64,000 bases of DNA, taken from NCBI GenBank assembly GCA_016745035.1, contig JADGDE010000004.1:1-64000 (forward strand), given 5' to 3'. This document shows positions 33,464-44,146 of this stretch, piece after piece. Every line of letters begins with the position of its first letter. Within the stretch, counting starts at the first letter, position 1. The translations under genes and the position numbers were made by a program. The stretch is from Thiotrichales bacterium. GTDB taxonomy: Bacteria; Pseudomonadota; Gammaproteobacteria; Beggiatoales; Beggiatoaceae. Under the pieces are notes generated by a model. That model was not told the origin of the DNA. It saw only the letters and a list, made by a program, of their open reading frames with translations, and did not search any database.

Positions 33464-33587
33464 AGCAAATGTTGAGAAGAAGAGGCAAAGGAATAACACA
33501 CCTTTAAGGAATTTTATCCCTAGACCCCGCTATGTAAAGCACAGTTTTTCCCTTAAATTTAAATTTCTGTATATAACAAACTCACTT

Positions 33588-33616
33588 TTGCCTTTTTTCT
33601 ATTTTGCAGTTAAAAT
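33588..33616 (+). promoter_or_regulatory. Likely sigma-70 promoter of rpsO-pnp
   Basis: TTGCCT (33588-33593) and TAAAAT (33611-33616) are separated by exactly 17 bases, 39 bases before the rpsO ATG. Both boxes are close to consensus. Confidence 0.6.
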
Positions 33617-33655
33617 GGGAGGTTTTTACAGACTTTCTTTGCAGGAGAAAAGTGG

Positions 33656-33922
33656 ATGCTAAGCACCGAACAAAAAGCCGAAACCGTGAAAAAATTTCAA
33701 CGTGACCCCAGTGATACGGGTTCACCTGAAGTTCAAGTGGCTTTATTATCAGCTAATATCAATGCTTTATCAGGTCATTTTAAAGCGCACAACCATGACA
33801 ACCATTCCCGCCGTGGTTTGATCAGCATGGTAAACAACCGTCGTAAATTGCTTGATTACTTAAAAGCAAAAGATGTCGCACGTTATCGTGAATTGATTTC
33901 ACAACTCGGTTTACGTCGATAA
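33656..33922 (+). CDS. rpsO: 30S ribosomal protein S15
   Basis: This 88-residue protein is S15, which binds the central domain of 16S rRNA and starts platform assembly. The family core [36 protein letters not shown] and [13 protein letters not shown] is fully present and the length is normal (89 in E. coli). The start has AGGAG nine bases upstream. It is followed after 35 bases by pnp, the standard gammaproteobacterial order; in E. coli S15 represses its own translation. Confidence 0.98.
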   Translation: MLSTEQKAETVKKFQRDPSDTGSPEVQVALLSANINALSGHFKAHNHDNHSRRGLISMVNNRRKLLDYLKAKDVARYRELISQLGLRR

Positions 33923-33957
33923 GATCGCGTTGTCTATAGGTACTTTTAGGAAAATCA

Positions 33958-36042
33958 ATGAACGTTTATAAAAAGCAGTTTCAATACGGTCAACACACAG
34001 TCACTCTCGAAACAGGTGAAATTGCACGACAAGCCGACGGCGCTGTCATGATTAGCATGGGCGAAACTGTCCTTTTAGTCACCGTGGTTGCTGCTAAAGA
34101 TGCACGCCCTGACATGGACTTTTTTCCATTAACCGTTGACTATCAAGAGCGCACTTATGCAGCTGGCCGTATCCCTGGTAGCTTTTTTAAACGTGAAGGT
34201 CGCCCTAGCGAAAAAGAAATTCTCACCGCTCGCCTCATCGACCGCCCAGTTCGCCCGTTGTTCCCTAAAGGCTTTGTCAATGAAGTACAAATCATTGCCA
34301 CAGTCATGTCTTTAGATCCTGAAATCGATCCAGACATTCCTGCATTGATCGGGACATCGGCTGCCCTGTCTATTTGCGGCGTGCCTTTTAAGGGCCCTGT
34401 CGGCGCAGCGCGCGTGGGATATCGCAACGGCTCTTACATCCTAAACCCTAGTATCTCTGAAACCAAAAAATCTGAACTTGACTTAGTTGTTGCAGGGACT
34501 GATAGCGCCGTCTTGATGGTTGAATCAGAAGCCAAAGAGTTGTCTGAAGATACCATGTTAGGTGCGGTACTCTTTGGTCATGAACAATTCCAAGTTGTGA
34601 TTAAAGCCATTCAAGAGTTAAAAGACGAAGCCTCTAAAGATGCTTGGGATTGGCAAGCCCCTGTGGTTGATGCCGAACTCGCTGATGCGGTTGCGGCACA
34701 AGCCAGTGACGCGATTGCTAAAGCTTATACCATCGCTGACAAACTTGACCGTTATCAAGCCATTGACAGCTTGCGTGCTGAAACCGTTGCCGCTTTAAGT
34801 GATGGTGACGCACCTAAATGGTCTGATGCAGAAATTATTGGTAGTTTTGAAAAACTGCAAAAAACCGTTGTTCGTGGCAACATCATCCGTGGTGAAGCCC
34901 GTATTGATGGCCGTGACCATAAAACGGTTCGTCCTATCAGCATTCGTACCGGTGTGTTACCTCGCGCCCATGGATCGGCTCTGTTTACTCGTGGCGAAAC
35001 TCAAGGCTTAGTGGTCACCACTTTAGGCACTGAGCGTGACGCGCAAATGATTGATGCCCTCGAAGGTGACTATAAAGACAACTTCATTTTGCATTATAAC
35101 TTCCCTCCTTACTGTGTCGGTGAAACCGGTCGTGTAGGCACACCCAAACGCCGCGAAATCGGTCATGGTCGCTTAGCTAAGCGTGGTGTCGGCGCGGTAA
35201 TGCCTAAGGTGAGTAAATTCCCTTATACCATTCGGGTTGTCTCAGAAATCACCGAATCAAACGGCTCTAGTTCGATGGCGAGTGTTTGCGGTAGCAGCCT
35301 CTCTATGATGGATGCGGGCGTGCCTTTAAGCTCTCCTGTCTCAGGTATCGCTATGGGCTTGATTAAAGAAGGCGAGGATTTTGTTGTTCTCTCTGACATC
35401 ATGGGTGATGAAGATCACTTAGGTGACATGGACTTTAAAGTGGCCGGGACTGCCAATGGCGTCACTGCACTGCAAATGGACATCAAAATCGAAGGCATTA
35501 CCCAAGCGATTATGGAAACCGCGCTGAAACAAGCCAGTGAAGGGCGTTTGCATATCCTCGGTAAAATGAACGAAGCCCTTGCTGAACCGCGTCAAGATAT
35601 GTCGCGTTATGCACCTCGTATTACCAGCTTCCGCATTAATCCTAACAAGATTCGTGACGTAATCGGTAAAGGTGGTAACAACATCCGCGCGATTACCGAA
35701 GACACCAATACCAGTATCGATATTAGTGATGATGGTGTGGTTAAAATTGCCTCAGTTGATTTTGATGCCGGTCAAGAAGCCCGTCGCCGTGTTGAAGAAC
35801 TCAGCACCGACATTGAAGCCGGTCAAATCTATCAAGGTAAAGTCGCGAAAATCATGGACTTTGGTGCGTTTGTTACCATCATGCCAGGACGCGATGGCTT
35901 AGTACATATCTCGCAAATCTCTGAAGAACGTGTACAAAAAGTCAGCGATAAACTCACCGAAGGCGAAACCGTTAAGGTTAAAGTCTTGGAAATCGACAAA
36001 CAAGGTCGTATTCGTTTAAGTATGAAAGCCGTTGATGCTTAA
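33958..36042 (+). CDS. pnp: Polyribonucleotide nucleotidyltransferase (PNPase)
   Basis: This 694-residue protein is PNPase, the phosphate-dependent 3'-5' exoribonuclease and degradosome partner. It has two RNase PH domains (the second with [14 protein letters not shown] and [15 protein letters not shown]), a KH domain ([19 protein letters not shown]) and a C-terminal S1 domain ([28 protein letters not shown]). Length fits (711 in E. coli). It lies 35 bases behind rpsO and is closed by a strong terminator. Confidence 0.98.
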   Translation: MNVYKKQFQYGQHTVTLETGEIARQADGAVMISMGETVLLVTVVAAKDARPDMDFFPLTVDYQERTYAAGRIPGSFFKREGRPSEKEILTARLIDRPVRPLFPKGFVNEVQIIATVMSLDPEIDPDIPALIGTSAALSICGVPFKGPVGAARVGYRNGSYILNPSISETKKSELDLVVAGTDSAVLMVESEAKELSEDTMLGAVLFGHEQFQVVIKAIQELKDEASKDAWDWQAPVVDAELADAVAAQASDAIAKAYTIADKLDRYQAIDSLRAETVAALSDGDAPKWSDAEIIGSFEKLQKTVVRGNIIRGEARIDGRDHKTVRPISIRTGVLPRAHGSALFTRGETQGLVVTTLGTERDAQMIDALEGDYKDNFILHYNFPPYCVGETGRVGTPKRREIGHGRLAKRGVGAVMPKVSKFPYTIRVVSEITESNGSSSMASVCGSSLSMMDAGVPLSSPVSGIAMGLIKEGEDFVVLSDIMGDEDHLGDMDFKVAGTANGVTALQMDIKIEGITQAIMETALKQASEGRLHILGKMNEALAEPRQDMSRYAPRITSFRINPNKIRDVIGKGGNNIRAITEDTNTSIDISDDGVVKIASVDFDAGQEARRRVEELSTDIEAGQIYQGKVAKIMDFGAFVTIMPGRDGLVHISQISEERVQKVSDKLTEGETVKVKVLEIDKQGRIRLSMKAVDA

Positions 36043-36064
36043 AAACGACGCACCTTAGCGATAG

Positions 36065-36094
36065 AAATACGGGGTTTTACCCCGTATTTTTTTT
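36065..36094 (+). terminator. Rho-independent terminator behind pnp
   Basis: AAATACGGGG and CCCCGTATTT form a 10-bp stem with a TTTTA loop, followed by five more T. Confidence 0.92.
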
Positions 36095-36355
36095 CATTTC
36101 TCCCATTCCCTCGACAAAACAGCACATCAATAAAATTGATGTAGCTCAAGTAACAAAGCATTCCCCACCTTTATGGAAATTCGGCATAAGCATCTGAATT
36201 TACATCTAATTTAATCTTATTTTTTCGATAAAACTTGCCCTCAATGAAACCAAGGTTATCGGATAATTCTATATCAGCATAGATTTTCAAAAGTGTGTTT
36301 GTTTGTAAGGATATGAGAGGATAGGCATATCTAAAACAGCTTTAGGAGAGAGAAT
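36095..36355. other. Intergenic region before hppA
   Basis: AT-rich gap between the pnp terminator and hppA. It should hold the hppA promoter, but no boxes stand out, and there is no open frame, repeat or RNA structure that I can support. A GGAGAGAG site lies just before the hppA ATG. Confidence 0.5.
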
Positions 36356-38368
36356 ATGTCTGTTGCCCTTATCATCAGCTTAGCATGTGCTATAGCAGGT
36401 ATTGCCTACGGCGTGGTGTCGATAAAGACCATCCTTGCTGCCCCCGCAGGCGATGGAAAAATGCAAGAAATTGCCAAAGCGATTCAAGAAGGCGCATCAG
36501 CCTACCTCAAACGTCAATATATCGCTATTGCTATCATTGGTGCTATTTTATTCATTGCCATCCTCATCGGACTCAATACCGCTACTGCGATTGGCTTCCT
36601 TATTGGTGCGGTTTTATCTGGTTTAGCCGGATTTATCGGTATGCACGTTTCTGTGCGCTCCAATGCTAGAACCACCGAAGCGGCGAAAACAGGTATGAAT
36701 GATGCCTTACAAATCGCTTTCCGTGGCGGTGCTATCACCGGGATGTTAGTGGTTGGCTTAGGTCTTTTAGGTGTTGCCGGTTATTACGCTGTTATCGGCG
36801 GTGGTGAACATGGCCTCGCACCTTTAGTCGGTTTGGCTTTTGGTGGCTCTTTAATCTCTATCTTTGCTCGTTTAGGCGGCGGTATCTTCACCAAAGGCGC
36901 AGATGTTGGTGCTGACTTGGTTGGTAAAGTTGAAGCCGGCATTCCAGAAGATGACCCCCGTAACCCTGCGGTTATCGCTGATAACGTGGGTGATAATGTT
37001 GGTGACTGTGCTGGTATGGCAGCTGATTTGTTCGAGACCTATGTAGTGACCGTTATTGCCACCATGATTTTAGGTGTCTCTGTTTTCGGTGCTGAAAACC
37101 TCAACGCGGTTATGTATCCTTTAGTCTTGGGTGGTGTGTCTATTCTGGCTTCCATCGCTGGGACTTTTGTAGTTAAAGTCAAAGAAGGCGGCAACATCAT
37201 GGCTGCCTTATATAAAGGCTTAGCTGTTTCTGGTGGTCTTTCCTTGGTTTTATTCTTCCCTGTTACCGCATGGTTGATGGGCGATAATGGTCAATTTAGC
37301 ACCATGGCTTTATTTGGTTCTGCGGTTTTAGGTCTGGTTGTGACTGCCTTAATCGTGATTATCACTGAATACTACACCTCTACCGATTTCCATCCCGTAC
37401 GCCATTTGGCAGAAGCCTCTACCACCGGTCACGGGACTAACGTCATTGCGGGTTTAGCCCTGTCTATGCGTTCTACCGCCGCGCCTGTTATCGTTATTTG
37501 TTTCGGTATTTGGGCAGCGTTCAGCCTTGCTGGCTTATACGGTATTGCCGTTGCGGCAACCTCTATGTTATCTATGGCAGGTATTGTGGTCGCACTCGAC
37601 GCGTATGGTCCTATCACCGATAACGCTGGCGGTATTGCTGAAATGAGTGGTCAAGACGAATCTATTCGTAAAACCACCGATGCGCTTGATGCCGTCGGTA
37701 ACACCACCAAAGCGGTCACCAAAGGCTATGCGATTGGCTCAGCGGGTCTTGCAGCGTTAGTTTTATTTGCTGACTACACCCATAGCTTACATCACTACAA
37801 CCCTGATGTTGTTTACAACTTCGCCTTAAACAATCACATGGTCTTAATTGGTCTGTTTATCGGTGGTCTCGTGCCTTACCTCTTCGGTGCAATGGCAATG
37901 GAAGCGGTCGGTCGTGCTGCAGGCTCCGTGGTAGTTGAAGTCCGTCGCCAATTCAAAGAAATCCCAGGCATCATGAAAGGCACAGAAAAACCTCAATACG
38001 GGGTGGCTGTGGATATGCTGACTAAAGCGGCGATTAAAGAAATGATCGTCCCATCACTGCTACCTGTGTTTGTTCCTGTTGCCGTCGGCTTACTGCTCGG
38101 TGCTGAAGCCTTAGGTGGCTTGTTAGTTGGCTCAATTGTGACCGGTATCTTTGTTGCGGTTTCCATGACCACCGGTGGTGGTGCTTGGGATAATGCGAAA
38201 AAATATGTCGAAGATGGTAACTTTGGTGGCAAGGGTTCAGAAACCCATAAAGCCGCAGTTACTGGCGATACCGTCGGCGATCCATACAAAGACACCGCAG
38301 GTCCTGCGATTAACCCATTAATTAAGATTATGAACATTGTTGCACTGATGTTAGTGCCACTGCTCTAA
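36356..38368 (+). CDS. hppA: Membrane proton-pumping pyrophosphatase, K+-independent type
   Basis: This 670-residue protein, with about 16 membrane helices, couples hydrolysis of pyrophosphate to proton export across the inner membrane. The active-site motif is [35 protein letters not shown], with the second acidic set in [14 protein letters not shown] near the end. GNTTKA carries lysine where K+-dependent enzymes have alanine, so it should be K+-independent. In sulfur oxidisers the enzyme may recover energy from pyrophosphate made in biosynthesis or run in reverse. The gene is monocistronic, with a GGAGAG ribosome site and its own terminator. Confidence 0.97.
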   Translation: MSVALIISLACAIAGIAYGVVSIKTILAAPAGDGKMQEIAKAIQEGASAYLKRQYIAIAIIGAILFIAILIGLNTATAIGFLIGAVLSGLAGFIGMHVSVRSNARTTEAAKTGMNDALQIAFRGGAITGMLVVGLGLLGVAGYYAVIGGGEHGLAPLVGLAFGGSLISIFARLGGGIFTKGADVGADLVGKVEAGIPEDDPRNPAVIADNVGDNVGDCAGMAADLFETYVVTVIATMILGVSVFGAENLNAVMYPLVLGGVSILASIAGTFVVKVKEGGNIMAALYKGLAVSGGLSLVLFFPVTAWLMGDNGQFSTMALFGSAVLGLVVTALIVIITEYYTSTDFHPVRHLAEASTTGHGTNVIAGLALSMRSTAAPVIVICFGIWAAFSLAGLYGIAVAATSMLSMAGIVVALDAYGPITDNAGGIAEMSGQDESIRKTTDALDAVGNTTKAVTKGYAIGSAGLAALVLFADYTHSLHHYNPDVVYNFALNNHMVLIGLFIGGLVPYLFGAMAMEAVGRAAGSVVVEVRRQFKEIPGIMKGTEKPQYGVAVDMLTKAAIKEMIVPSLLPVFVPVAVGLLLGAEALGGLLVGSIVTGIFVAVSMTTGGGAWDNAKKYVEDGNFGGKGSETHKAAVTGDTVGDPYKDTAGPAINPLIKIMNIVALMLVPLL

Positions 38369-38376
38369 ATCTTTCG

Positions 38377-38407
38377 GGGGGCAAGATACTGCCCCCTTGC
38401 TTTTATT
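38377..38407 (+). terminator. Rho-independent terminator behind hppA
   Basis: GGGGGCA and TGCCCCC pair around AGATAC, followed by TTGCTTTTATT. Confidence 0.85.
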
Positions 38408-38536
38408 CTGGCTTTTTATTTAAGGCTAGCACTATCTTAGGGTTCCCCACCCAATAATAAAGCAATAGCCGTTTTGCTATAAATATTCACGTAAAAATGA
38501 AACCAATCCCATCCTATATTAATGGATCTTAGCTGC

Positions 38537-39496
38537 TCAAGATTCGAGTTGTTCTCCTGTATGTTGTTTTTCGGCATGATAAGAGGAGCGTACCAAGGGG
38601 GCTGAAGCGACGTGGCTAAAGCCTAAATCCTCGGCAATTTTGCCTAATTGTTTAAATTCATCCGGGGTGACATAGCGCTCGACAGACAAGTGATCGCGGC
38701 TGGGCTGTAAATATTGCCCGAGGGTTAGGCGGTCACAATCGTGGGCGCGTAAGTCTTTAAGCACCTCAATCACTTCTTCCATTTTTTCACCCAAACCTAA
38801 CATTAAACCGGATTTAGTTGGAATCTGTGGGTGCGCCGCCTTAAAGTCTTTGATGAGCTTCAAAGACCAAGCATAATCAGCCCCTGGGCGCACGGCTTTG
38901 TATAAGCGTGGCACGGTCTCCAGATTGTGATTAAATACATCTGGCAAAGAAACCGCGAGGGCATCAAGGGCTTTTTCTAAGCGTCCACGAAAATCTGGGG
39001 TCAGAACTTCGATATTGATATTGGGCACTTGGCGACGAATTTCGGCAATACAAGCGGCAAAATGGGCAGCGCCGCCATCACGTAAATCATCTCTGTCCAC
39101 CGAAGTTAAAACGATATATTTTAAGCCCATTTCTAAGATGGTTTCGGCAAGTTTGTGTGGCTCTTGCGTGTCTAATGGCTCAGGCAAACCGTGAGCAACA
39201 TCACAAAAAGGACAGCGTCGGGTGCAGACTTCGCCCATGATCATAAAAGTCGCTGTGCCACTACTAAAGCATTCACCTAAATTTGGGCATTGGGCTTCTT
39301 CGCAGACGGTATGTAAACGCTGGTGTTTAATTTTAGCTTTGAGCGCTTGAATTGCTTGAGAGTTACCTAAGCGGGTGCGGATCCAGCTTGGTTTGCGCAA
39401 CAGTGTTGTTGAGCGTTCAATTTTAATTGGAATGCGGGCAGTTTTAGCAGCCCCACGTTGGGCAACGCCCGCTTTAACAGAACTTGATTTCGACAT
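38537..39496 (-). CDS. lipA: Lipoyl synthase
   Basis: This 319-residue radical SAM enzyme inserts two sulfur atoms into protein-bound octanoyl groups. [12 protein letters not shown] binds the auxiliary cluster that is sacrificed as sulfur source, and CTRRCPFC binds the radical SAM cluster. The C-terminal RSSYHAEK is also conserved. An open frame extends 11 codons upstream, but ATG 39496 (MSKSSS) has GGGAGT seven bases before it and gives the normal length (321 in E. coli). The usual partner lipB is not adjacent. Confidence 0.97.
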   Translation of the reverse strand: MSKSSSVKAGVAQRGAAKTARIPIKIERSTTLLRKPSWIRTRLGNSQAIQALKAKIKHQRLHTVCEEAQCPNLGECFSSGTATFMIMGEVCTRRCPFCDVAHGLPEPLDTQEPHKLAETILEMGLKYIVLTSVDRDDLRDGGAAHFAACIAEIRRQVPNINIEVLTPDFRGRLEKALDALAVSLPDVFNHNLETVPRLYKAVRPGADYAWSLKLIKDFKAAHPQIPTKSGLMLGLGEKMEEVIEVLKDLRAHDCDRLTLGQYLQPSRDHLSVERYVTPDEFKQLGKIAEDLGFSHVASAPLVRSSYHAEKQHTGEQLES

Positions 39497-39591
39497 GATA
39501 GGACTCCCAAAACAAAACGTCCCCAGCACTTATCAAGAACTGAGGACGTTTAAAGGCAGTTTAATTGCAAAGACGTAGCTTTAAGCTGAGC

Positions 39592-40053
39592 TTATTCTTC
39601 GTCTTCTTCTTCAGCAACAACGTGTACTTTAACCACGGTGTCAACATCGGTATGCAAGTGTACACCGACTTCGTAATCATCAACCATACGTAAAGGACCG
39701 TGTGGTAAACGAATTTCAGCTTTGCTCAATTGGATACCGAGAATGTCAGCGGCATCTGAGATGTCCGCTGCATTAACAGAACCAAAGAGTTTACCTTCAG
39801 TGCCCGCTTTACGAGCGATAATCAACACTGCTTCGCTTAACTGTTCAGCACGGGCTTGTGCCGCTGCCAATTTGTCCGCTTGTTTGCGTTCGAGTTCCGC
39901 ACGACGGCTCTCGAAGTCAGCCAAGTTCTCGTCGGTGACAGGGACGGCTTTACCTTGAGGTAATAAGAAGTTACGACCATAACCTGGACGCACGGTGACT
40001 TTGTCACCTAAGTCGCCAAGATTTTTGACGCGTTCTAATAAAATTAATTCCAT
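39592..40053 (-). CDS. rplI: 50S ribosomal protein L9
   Basis: This 153-residue protein is L9: an N-terminal domain [36 protein letters not shown], a long connecting helix, and a C-terminal domain, with an acidic tail (EEEDEE). It is last in the rpsF-rpsR-rplI operon, 34 bases after rpsR. The usual gammaproteobacterial priB between rpsF and rpsR is missing. Confidence 0.98.
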   Translation of the reverse strand: MELILLERVKNLGDLGDKVTVRPGYGRNFLLPQGKAVPVTDENLADFESRRAELERKQADKLAAAQARAEQLSEAVLIIARKAGTEGKLFGSVNAADISDAADILGIQLSKAEIRLPHGPLRMVDDYEVGVHLHTDVDTVVKVHVVAEEEDEE

Positions 40054-40087
40054 GACAAGTGTTCCTAAAAATCAAAAAAGCCTGTGC

Positions 40088-40318
40088 TTAATGTTCGTGA
40101 GCGTCAGAATAAGGCAATAAAGCGATATAACGTGCGCGCTTGATAGCGGTGGCTAATTGACGTTGGTATTTAGAACGGGTTCCAGTCACACGACTTGGGA
40201 CAATTTTACCAGTTTCGGTCACATAGCCTTTTAAGATTTCGAGGTCTTTGTAATCGATTTCCAGCATTTTCTCAGCACTGAAACGGCAATATTTTTTACG
40301 ACGGAAAAAACGAGACAT
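40088..40318 (-). CDS. rpsR: 30S ribosomal protein S18
   Basis: This 76-residue protein is S18, which pairs with S6 on the platform of the small subunit. [25 protein letters not shown] and [21 protein letters not shown] are the family core, length as usual. It is the middle gene of the operon, 37 bases behind rpsF. Confidence 0.98.
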   Translation of the reverse strand: MSRFFRRKKYCRFSAEKMLEIDYKDLEILKGYVTETGKIVPSRVTGTRSKYQRQLATAIKRARYIALLPYSDAHEH

Positions 40319-40355
40319 AATACGTTAACTCTATTATAGTTGTGAGGATCAGGGC

Positions 40356-40703
40356 TTATTCAGCAGCAGCGGCTTTTTCTTCGCTTTCACTACGCATCAT
40401 AGGAGATGGGTCGGTGATAGCGCCTTTGCATTTGATGACCATGTTACGAATTACCGCATCGTTGAAACGGAAACTGTTAGTCAATTCATCCAAGGTTTCA
40501 GTATTACACTCGATATTCATCAGAATATAATGGGCTTTATGAATTTTGTTAATTGGGTAAGCCAATTGACGACGACCCCAGTCTTCCAAGCGATGAATAG
40601 TCCCTTCAGCACCGGTAATCATACCTTGATAGCGCTCGAGCATAGCAGGTACTTGTTCGCTTTGATCGGGGTGAATTAAAAATACCACTTCATAATGGTT
40701 CAT
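40356..40703 (-). CDS. rpsF: 30S ribosomal protein S6
   Basis: This 115-residue protein is S6: [20 protein letters not shown], the [24 protein letters not shown] strand and [14 protein letters not shown] are all present. The C-terminus is short and acidic ([11 protein letters not shown]), matching forms that get glutamate tails. It is the first gene of the operon, with AAGGAG about ten bases upstream; the operon promoter should lie in the 190-bp divergent gap to cmk. Confidence 0.98.
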   Translation of the reverse strand: MNHYEVVFLIHPDQSEQVPAMLERYQGMITGAEGTIHRLEDWGRRQLAYPINKIHKAHYILMNIECNTETLDELTNSFRFNDAVIRNMVIKCKGAITDPSPMMRSESEEKAAAAE

Positions 40704-40893
40704 TTAAATGAAACTCCTTACGGTTTAACAGCCTTATCCGTTTGCGATAAAGCAAGGAGGGGGTTATTACAACCACCTAAACCCAACTATTCTACAGATT
40801 TAGATATAATTTAGCAATTAATCTAAAATTTTTTCGGTTCAATCAAGGCTGTGTTGGTGTTAGGATCGCAGAAAATCAAAATGGATATTGGCT

Positions 40894-41571
40894 ATGAAAA
40901 CAATTATTACTTTAGATGGCAGTAGTGGTGTTGGCAAAGGCACGATTGCTATGCTGTTGGCAAAAAAATTGGGCTGGCATTTATTAGACAGTGGGGCTTT
41001 ATACCGTGTTTTGGCATTAGCAGCACAACAAAATGCGCTTGAGTTCGATAACGAGGCGGCATTAAGCGAAATGGCCAGTCATTTAGATGTTGATTTTCGC
41101 CCTGAAGAGGATGGCGTAAAAGTTTATTTAAAAGGTGAGGATGTCACGCAAGCATTACGCTTAGAAGAAACCGCAAACCTTGCCTCTAAAGTCGCAATTT
41201 TTCCCAAAGTCCGAGCGGCTTTGCTGCAATATCAACAAGATGCTTATCAGTCCCCAGGTTTAGTTGCTGACGGCCGAGATATGGGAACCGTGGTGTTTGC
41301 CGATGCCCCAGCTAAGTTTTTTCTCACAGCGAATGCCACAGCCCGTGCAAAAAGACGCTATAAACAGTTGAAACAAAAAGGGAACAATGCTAACCTTGCC
41401 GACCTTGAACAAACTTTAATTGAACGGGATAAGCGCGACTCAGAAAGAAAGGTTGCCCCTTTGCTAGCTGCCAGTGATGCAAAGTGCATAGATACCAGTC
41501 TTTTGAGCGTTGATGAAGTCTTCGATTGCGTCTGGCAAGCTTTACCTGCGGCTTTTAGAGTTCAAGATTAA
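40894..41571 (+). CDS. cmk: Cytidylate kinase
   Basis: This 225-residue protein phosphorylates CMP and dCMP with ATP. P-loop GSSGVGKGT, GALYRVLALAA, and DGRDMGTVVFADAPAKFFLTA are the family motifs; RRYKQLKQKG is in the lid. The frame opens at a TTG two codons earlier, but the ATG at 40894 matches the family start. Ribosome site weak (GGATATTGG). It is followed by a terminator-like hairpin and then rpsA, the classical order. Confidence 0.96.
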   Translation: MKTIITLDGSSGVGKGTIAMLLAKKLGWHLLDSGALYRVLALAAQQNALEFDNEAALSEMASHLDVDFRPEEDGVKVYLKGEDVTQALRLEETANLASKVAIFPKVRAALLQYQQDAYQSPGLVADGRDMGTVVFADAPAKFFLTANATARAKRRYKQLKQKGNNANLADLEQTLIERDKRDSERKVAPLLAASDAKCIDTSLLSVDEVFDCVWQALPAAFRVQD

Positions 41572-41618
41572 ACTTCAGTTGTCATGTGCTAATTGCTACA
41601 TCATAACTATTTACTTTG

Positions 41619-41648
41619 ACACAATCCCCAAAGGGCTTGTGTTTTTTT
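41619..41648 (+). terminator. Rho-independent terminator between cmk and rpsA
   Basis: ACACAATCCC and GGGCTTGTGT pair around CAAA (one mismatch), followed by a run of T. It should limit read-through from cmk into rpsA, so rpsA likely has its own promoter in 41650-41724. Confidence 0.85.
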
Positions 41649-41724
41649 AACCATTACCCGCATTATGCGGTACAACATATCAGGATTTATTCCTTAAATT
41701 GGGGGATAAATCAGGGGTTTTTTA

Positions 41725-43410
41725 ATGAGCGAAAGCTTCGCAGAACTTTTTGAACAAAGTCAGCAACAATTAAACATGCAACCTGGTAGCCTTATTAAGG
41801 CTGAGGTTATGGAAATCCGCGCCGATGTCGTTATCGTTAACGCCGGTCTCAAATCTGAGGGCGTGATTCCAATCGAACAATTTCATAGCAAAAATGGTGA
41901 TTTAGAAATCGCCCTAGGTGACAGTGTTGATGTCGCTTTAGATGCTGTTGAAAATGGCTTCGGTGAAACCGTTCTTTCTCGTGAAAAAGCCAAGCGTGCT
42001 GCTGCATGGCAAGTCCTTGAAGATGCGTTTGAGAAAGAACAAACCATTATGGGTATGATTACCGACAAAGTTAAAGGCGGCTTTACCGTCAACGTTAACG
42101 ATGTCCGTGCTTTCTTACCTGGTTCTTTGGTTGATGTTCGTCCTATCCGTGACACCACCTATCTCGAAAACCAAGAACTCGAATTCAAAGTTATCAAACT
42201 TGACCAACGTCGTAATAACGTAGTGGTTTCTCGCCGTGCTGTGGTTGAGAAAATCAACGACGCAGAACGTAGTGCCTTGCTTGAATCTATGCAAGAAGGT
42301 CAACAACTCAAAGGTGTGGTTAAAAACCTCACCGACTACGGTGCATTCGTTGACCTTGGCGGTGTTGACGGTCTATTACACATCACTGATATGGCTTGGC
42401 GCCGGGTTAAACATCCTAACGAAGTGGTTAACGTTGGTGATGAAATCGAAGTTAAAGTCCTTAAATTTGACCGTGAACGTACCCGCGTATCCTTAGGTCT
42501 GAAACAATTGGGCGAAGATCCTTGGCAAAATATTGCTCGCCGTTACCCAGAAAGCTCGCGCTTATTTGGTAAAGTCACCAACCTCGCTGACTACGGTTGC
42601 TTTGTCGAAATCGAAGAAGGTGTTGAAGGCTTAGTTCACGTCTCTGAAATGGATTGGACCAACAAAAACATTCACCCATCTAAAGTGGTACAAGTGGGTG
42701 ATGATGTTGAAGTCATGGTTCTGGACATCAACGAAGAACGCCGCCGCATTTCTTTGGGTATCAAACAATGTCATACCAATCCTTGGGATGAATTTGCAGC
42801 GACCCATAACAAAAATGACCAAGTTAAAGGCAGCATCAAATCTATCACTGACTTCGGTATCTTCATCGGTTTAGATGGTGGTATCGACGGTTTGGTTCAC
42901 CTCTCTGACATCGCATGGCACTTAGCTGGCGAAGAAGCGGTACGTCAGTACAAAAAAGGTGACGAAGTTGAAGCGGTTGTCTTGGCAGTTGATGCTGAAC
43001 GCGAACGTATCTCTTTAGGTATTAAACAACTGGATCAAGATCCCTTTGCCCAATACCTTAACGACAATCCTAAAGGTCAGCTCGTTAAAGGTGTGGTTGA
43101 AGATGTTGATGCCAAAGGCGCTATCATTCGCTTGAATGAAAACGTTACCGGTTACTTACGTGTGTCTGAATTGGCTCGTGAACGGGTTGAAGATGCACGC
43201 GAAGTCTTAAAGATTGGCGACGAACTCGACGCTAAATTTATCGGTGTTGACCGTAAAAAACGCATCATTTCTCTGTCATTACGTGCCAAAGAATCTGATG
43301 AAGAAGCGGCAGCTATCAAAAACTATAGCCGTCGTGATGGTAGTAGCACCAGTGCTGGTACCACCTTTGGTGACATATTTAAAGAACAAATGGGCGGCGA
43401 TAATAGCTAA
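41725..43410 (+). CDS. rpsA: 30S ribosomal protein S1
   Basis: This 561-residue protein is S1, made of six S1 repeats (seen for example as [55 protein letters not shown] and [28 protein letters not shown]). The first two hold it on the ribosome and the others bind mRNA. Length equals E. coli (557). It has a GGGG-rich stretch rather than a clear Shine-Dalgarno site (GGGGTTTTTTA), as is common for rpsA. ihfB follows. Confidence 0.98.
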   Translation: MSESFAELFEQSQQQLNMQPGSLIKAEVMEIRADVVIVNAGLKSEGVIPIEQFHSKNGDLEIALGDSVDVALDAVENGFGETVLSREKAKRAAAWQVLEDAFEKEQTIMGMITDKVKGGFTVNVNDVRAFLPGSLVDVRPIRDTTYLENQELEFKVIKLDQRRNNVVVSRRAVVEKINDAERSALLESMQEGQQLKGVVKNLTDYGAFVDLGGVDGLLHITDMAWRRVKHPNEVVNVGDEIEVKVLKFDRERTRVSLGLKQLGEDPWQNIARRYPESSRLFGKVTNLADYGCFVEIEEGVEGLVHVSEMDWTNKNIHPSKVVQVGDDVEVMVLDINEERRRISLGIKQCHTNPWDEFAATHNKNDQVKGSIKSITDFGIFIGLDGGIDGLVHLSDIAWHLAGEEAVRQYKKGDEVEAVVLAVDAERERISLGIKQLDQDPFAQYLNDNPKGQLVKGVVEDVDAKGAIIRLNENVTGYLRVSELARERVEDAREVLKIGDELDAKFIGVDRKKRIISLSLRAKESDEEAAAIKNYSRRDGSSTSAGTTFGDIFKEQMGGDNS

Positions 43411-43432
43411 CCCCTTGTTGATGTGATGTCAA

Positions 43433-43461
43433 AACCACAGATAGTTTGACTATCTGTGGTT
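43433..43461 (+). terminator. Hairpin behind rpsA
   Basis: AACCACAGATAG and CTATCTGTGGTT form a perfect 12-bp stem with a TTTGA loop. Only a weak T-rich tail (GTCGTTTAT) follows, so it may act as an mRNA 3' stabiliser or partial terminator. Confidence 0.75.
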
Positions 43462-43480
43462 GTCGTTTATCGACCCGCAT

Positions 43481-43519
43481 ACGAGTAAACAAAGCCCTGA
43501 GCTTTGTTTATTCGTTTTG
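43481..43519 (+). terminator. Second hairpin between rpsA and ihfB
   Basis: GTAAACAAAGC and GCTTTGTTTA pair around CCTGA with extension ACGA/TCGT, followed by TTTTG. With the hairpin 20 bases before, it forms a double stop between rpsA and ihfB. Confidence 0.75.
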
Positions 43520-43567
43520 TACCCAAGCTAATTTGAGTACGGCGGGGCTATTACGCAGGTGCTGTCT

Positions 43568-43861
43568 ATGACCCGTTCAGAATTAATTGATCTTATTCTG
43601 CAAAAACAACCGCATTCCCAACTCAATCCTAAAGATGTGGATGCTGTGGTTAAAACTATTTTAGAACAAATGACCGCTTCACTCGAACGCGGTGAGCGCA
43701 TTGAAATCCGTGGTTTTGGGAGTTTTTCTCTACACCATCGTCCAGCTCGTATGGGACGTAACCCAAAAACTGGTGATTCAGTGCCATTAGAGTCTAAATA
43801 TGTCCCTCATTTCAAACCAGGGAAAGAATTACGCGAGCGAGTGAACCAAAGCAATAGCTGA
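43568..43861 (+). CDS. ihfB: Integration host factor subunit beta
   Basis: This 97-residue HU/IHF-fold protein bends DNA as a dimer with Ihf[16 protein letters not shown] at the start and [48 protein letters not shown] are typical of the beta subunit. The frame extends three codons to a GTG, but the ATG at 43568 with CAGGTG upstream fits the family. The stop shares a base with the next ATG (TGATG), so lapA is coupled. IHF is also relevant to site-specific recombination. Confidence 0.96.
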   Translation: MTRSELIDLILQKQPHSQLNPKDVDAVVKTILEQMTASLERGERIEIRGFGSFSLHHRPARMGRNPKTGDSVPLESKYVPHFKPGKELRERVNQSNS

Positions 43862-44136
43862 TGCGTCGTTTTTTGACTGGACTTAGCGCCGTGTTATTAT
43901 TCTTAACCGGTGCTATCTTTGCGCTGTACAATCCTCAAATAGTCCAATTCCATTATGTCTTGGGGGTTTTTAATCTGCCACTGGCGGTTTTACTGGTCGC
44001 GTGTCTCAGTGCAGGTGTTATTTTAGGTTGGTTGGCAGGCACTTGGCAGCGCTTACGTTTGCGTTACCATATTCGCGAATTACGTCAAGCCAATAAGCAA
44101 GCCGCTGCCGAACTTTCCAAAATACAACGATCCTAG
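43861..44136 (+). CDS. lapA: LapA/YciS-like membrane protein (DUF1049)
   Basis: This 91-residue inner-membrane protein has two helices (about 4-24 and 37-61) and a basic coiled tail (RLRLRYHIRELRQANKQAAAEL). LapA works with LapB to control LPS synthesis through LpxC turnover. In E. coli lapA is next to lapB; here metZ follows instead and lapB is not in the window. Position right behind ihfB with one-base overlap is seen in many gammaproteobacteria. Confidence 0.88.
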   Translation: MRRFLTGLSAVLLFLTGAIFALYNPQIVQFHYVLGVFNLPLAVLLVACLSAGVILGWLAGTWQRLRLRYHIRELRQANKQAAAELSKIQRS

Positions 44137-44146
44137 GAGCTTTTGA

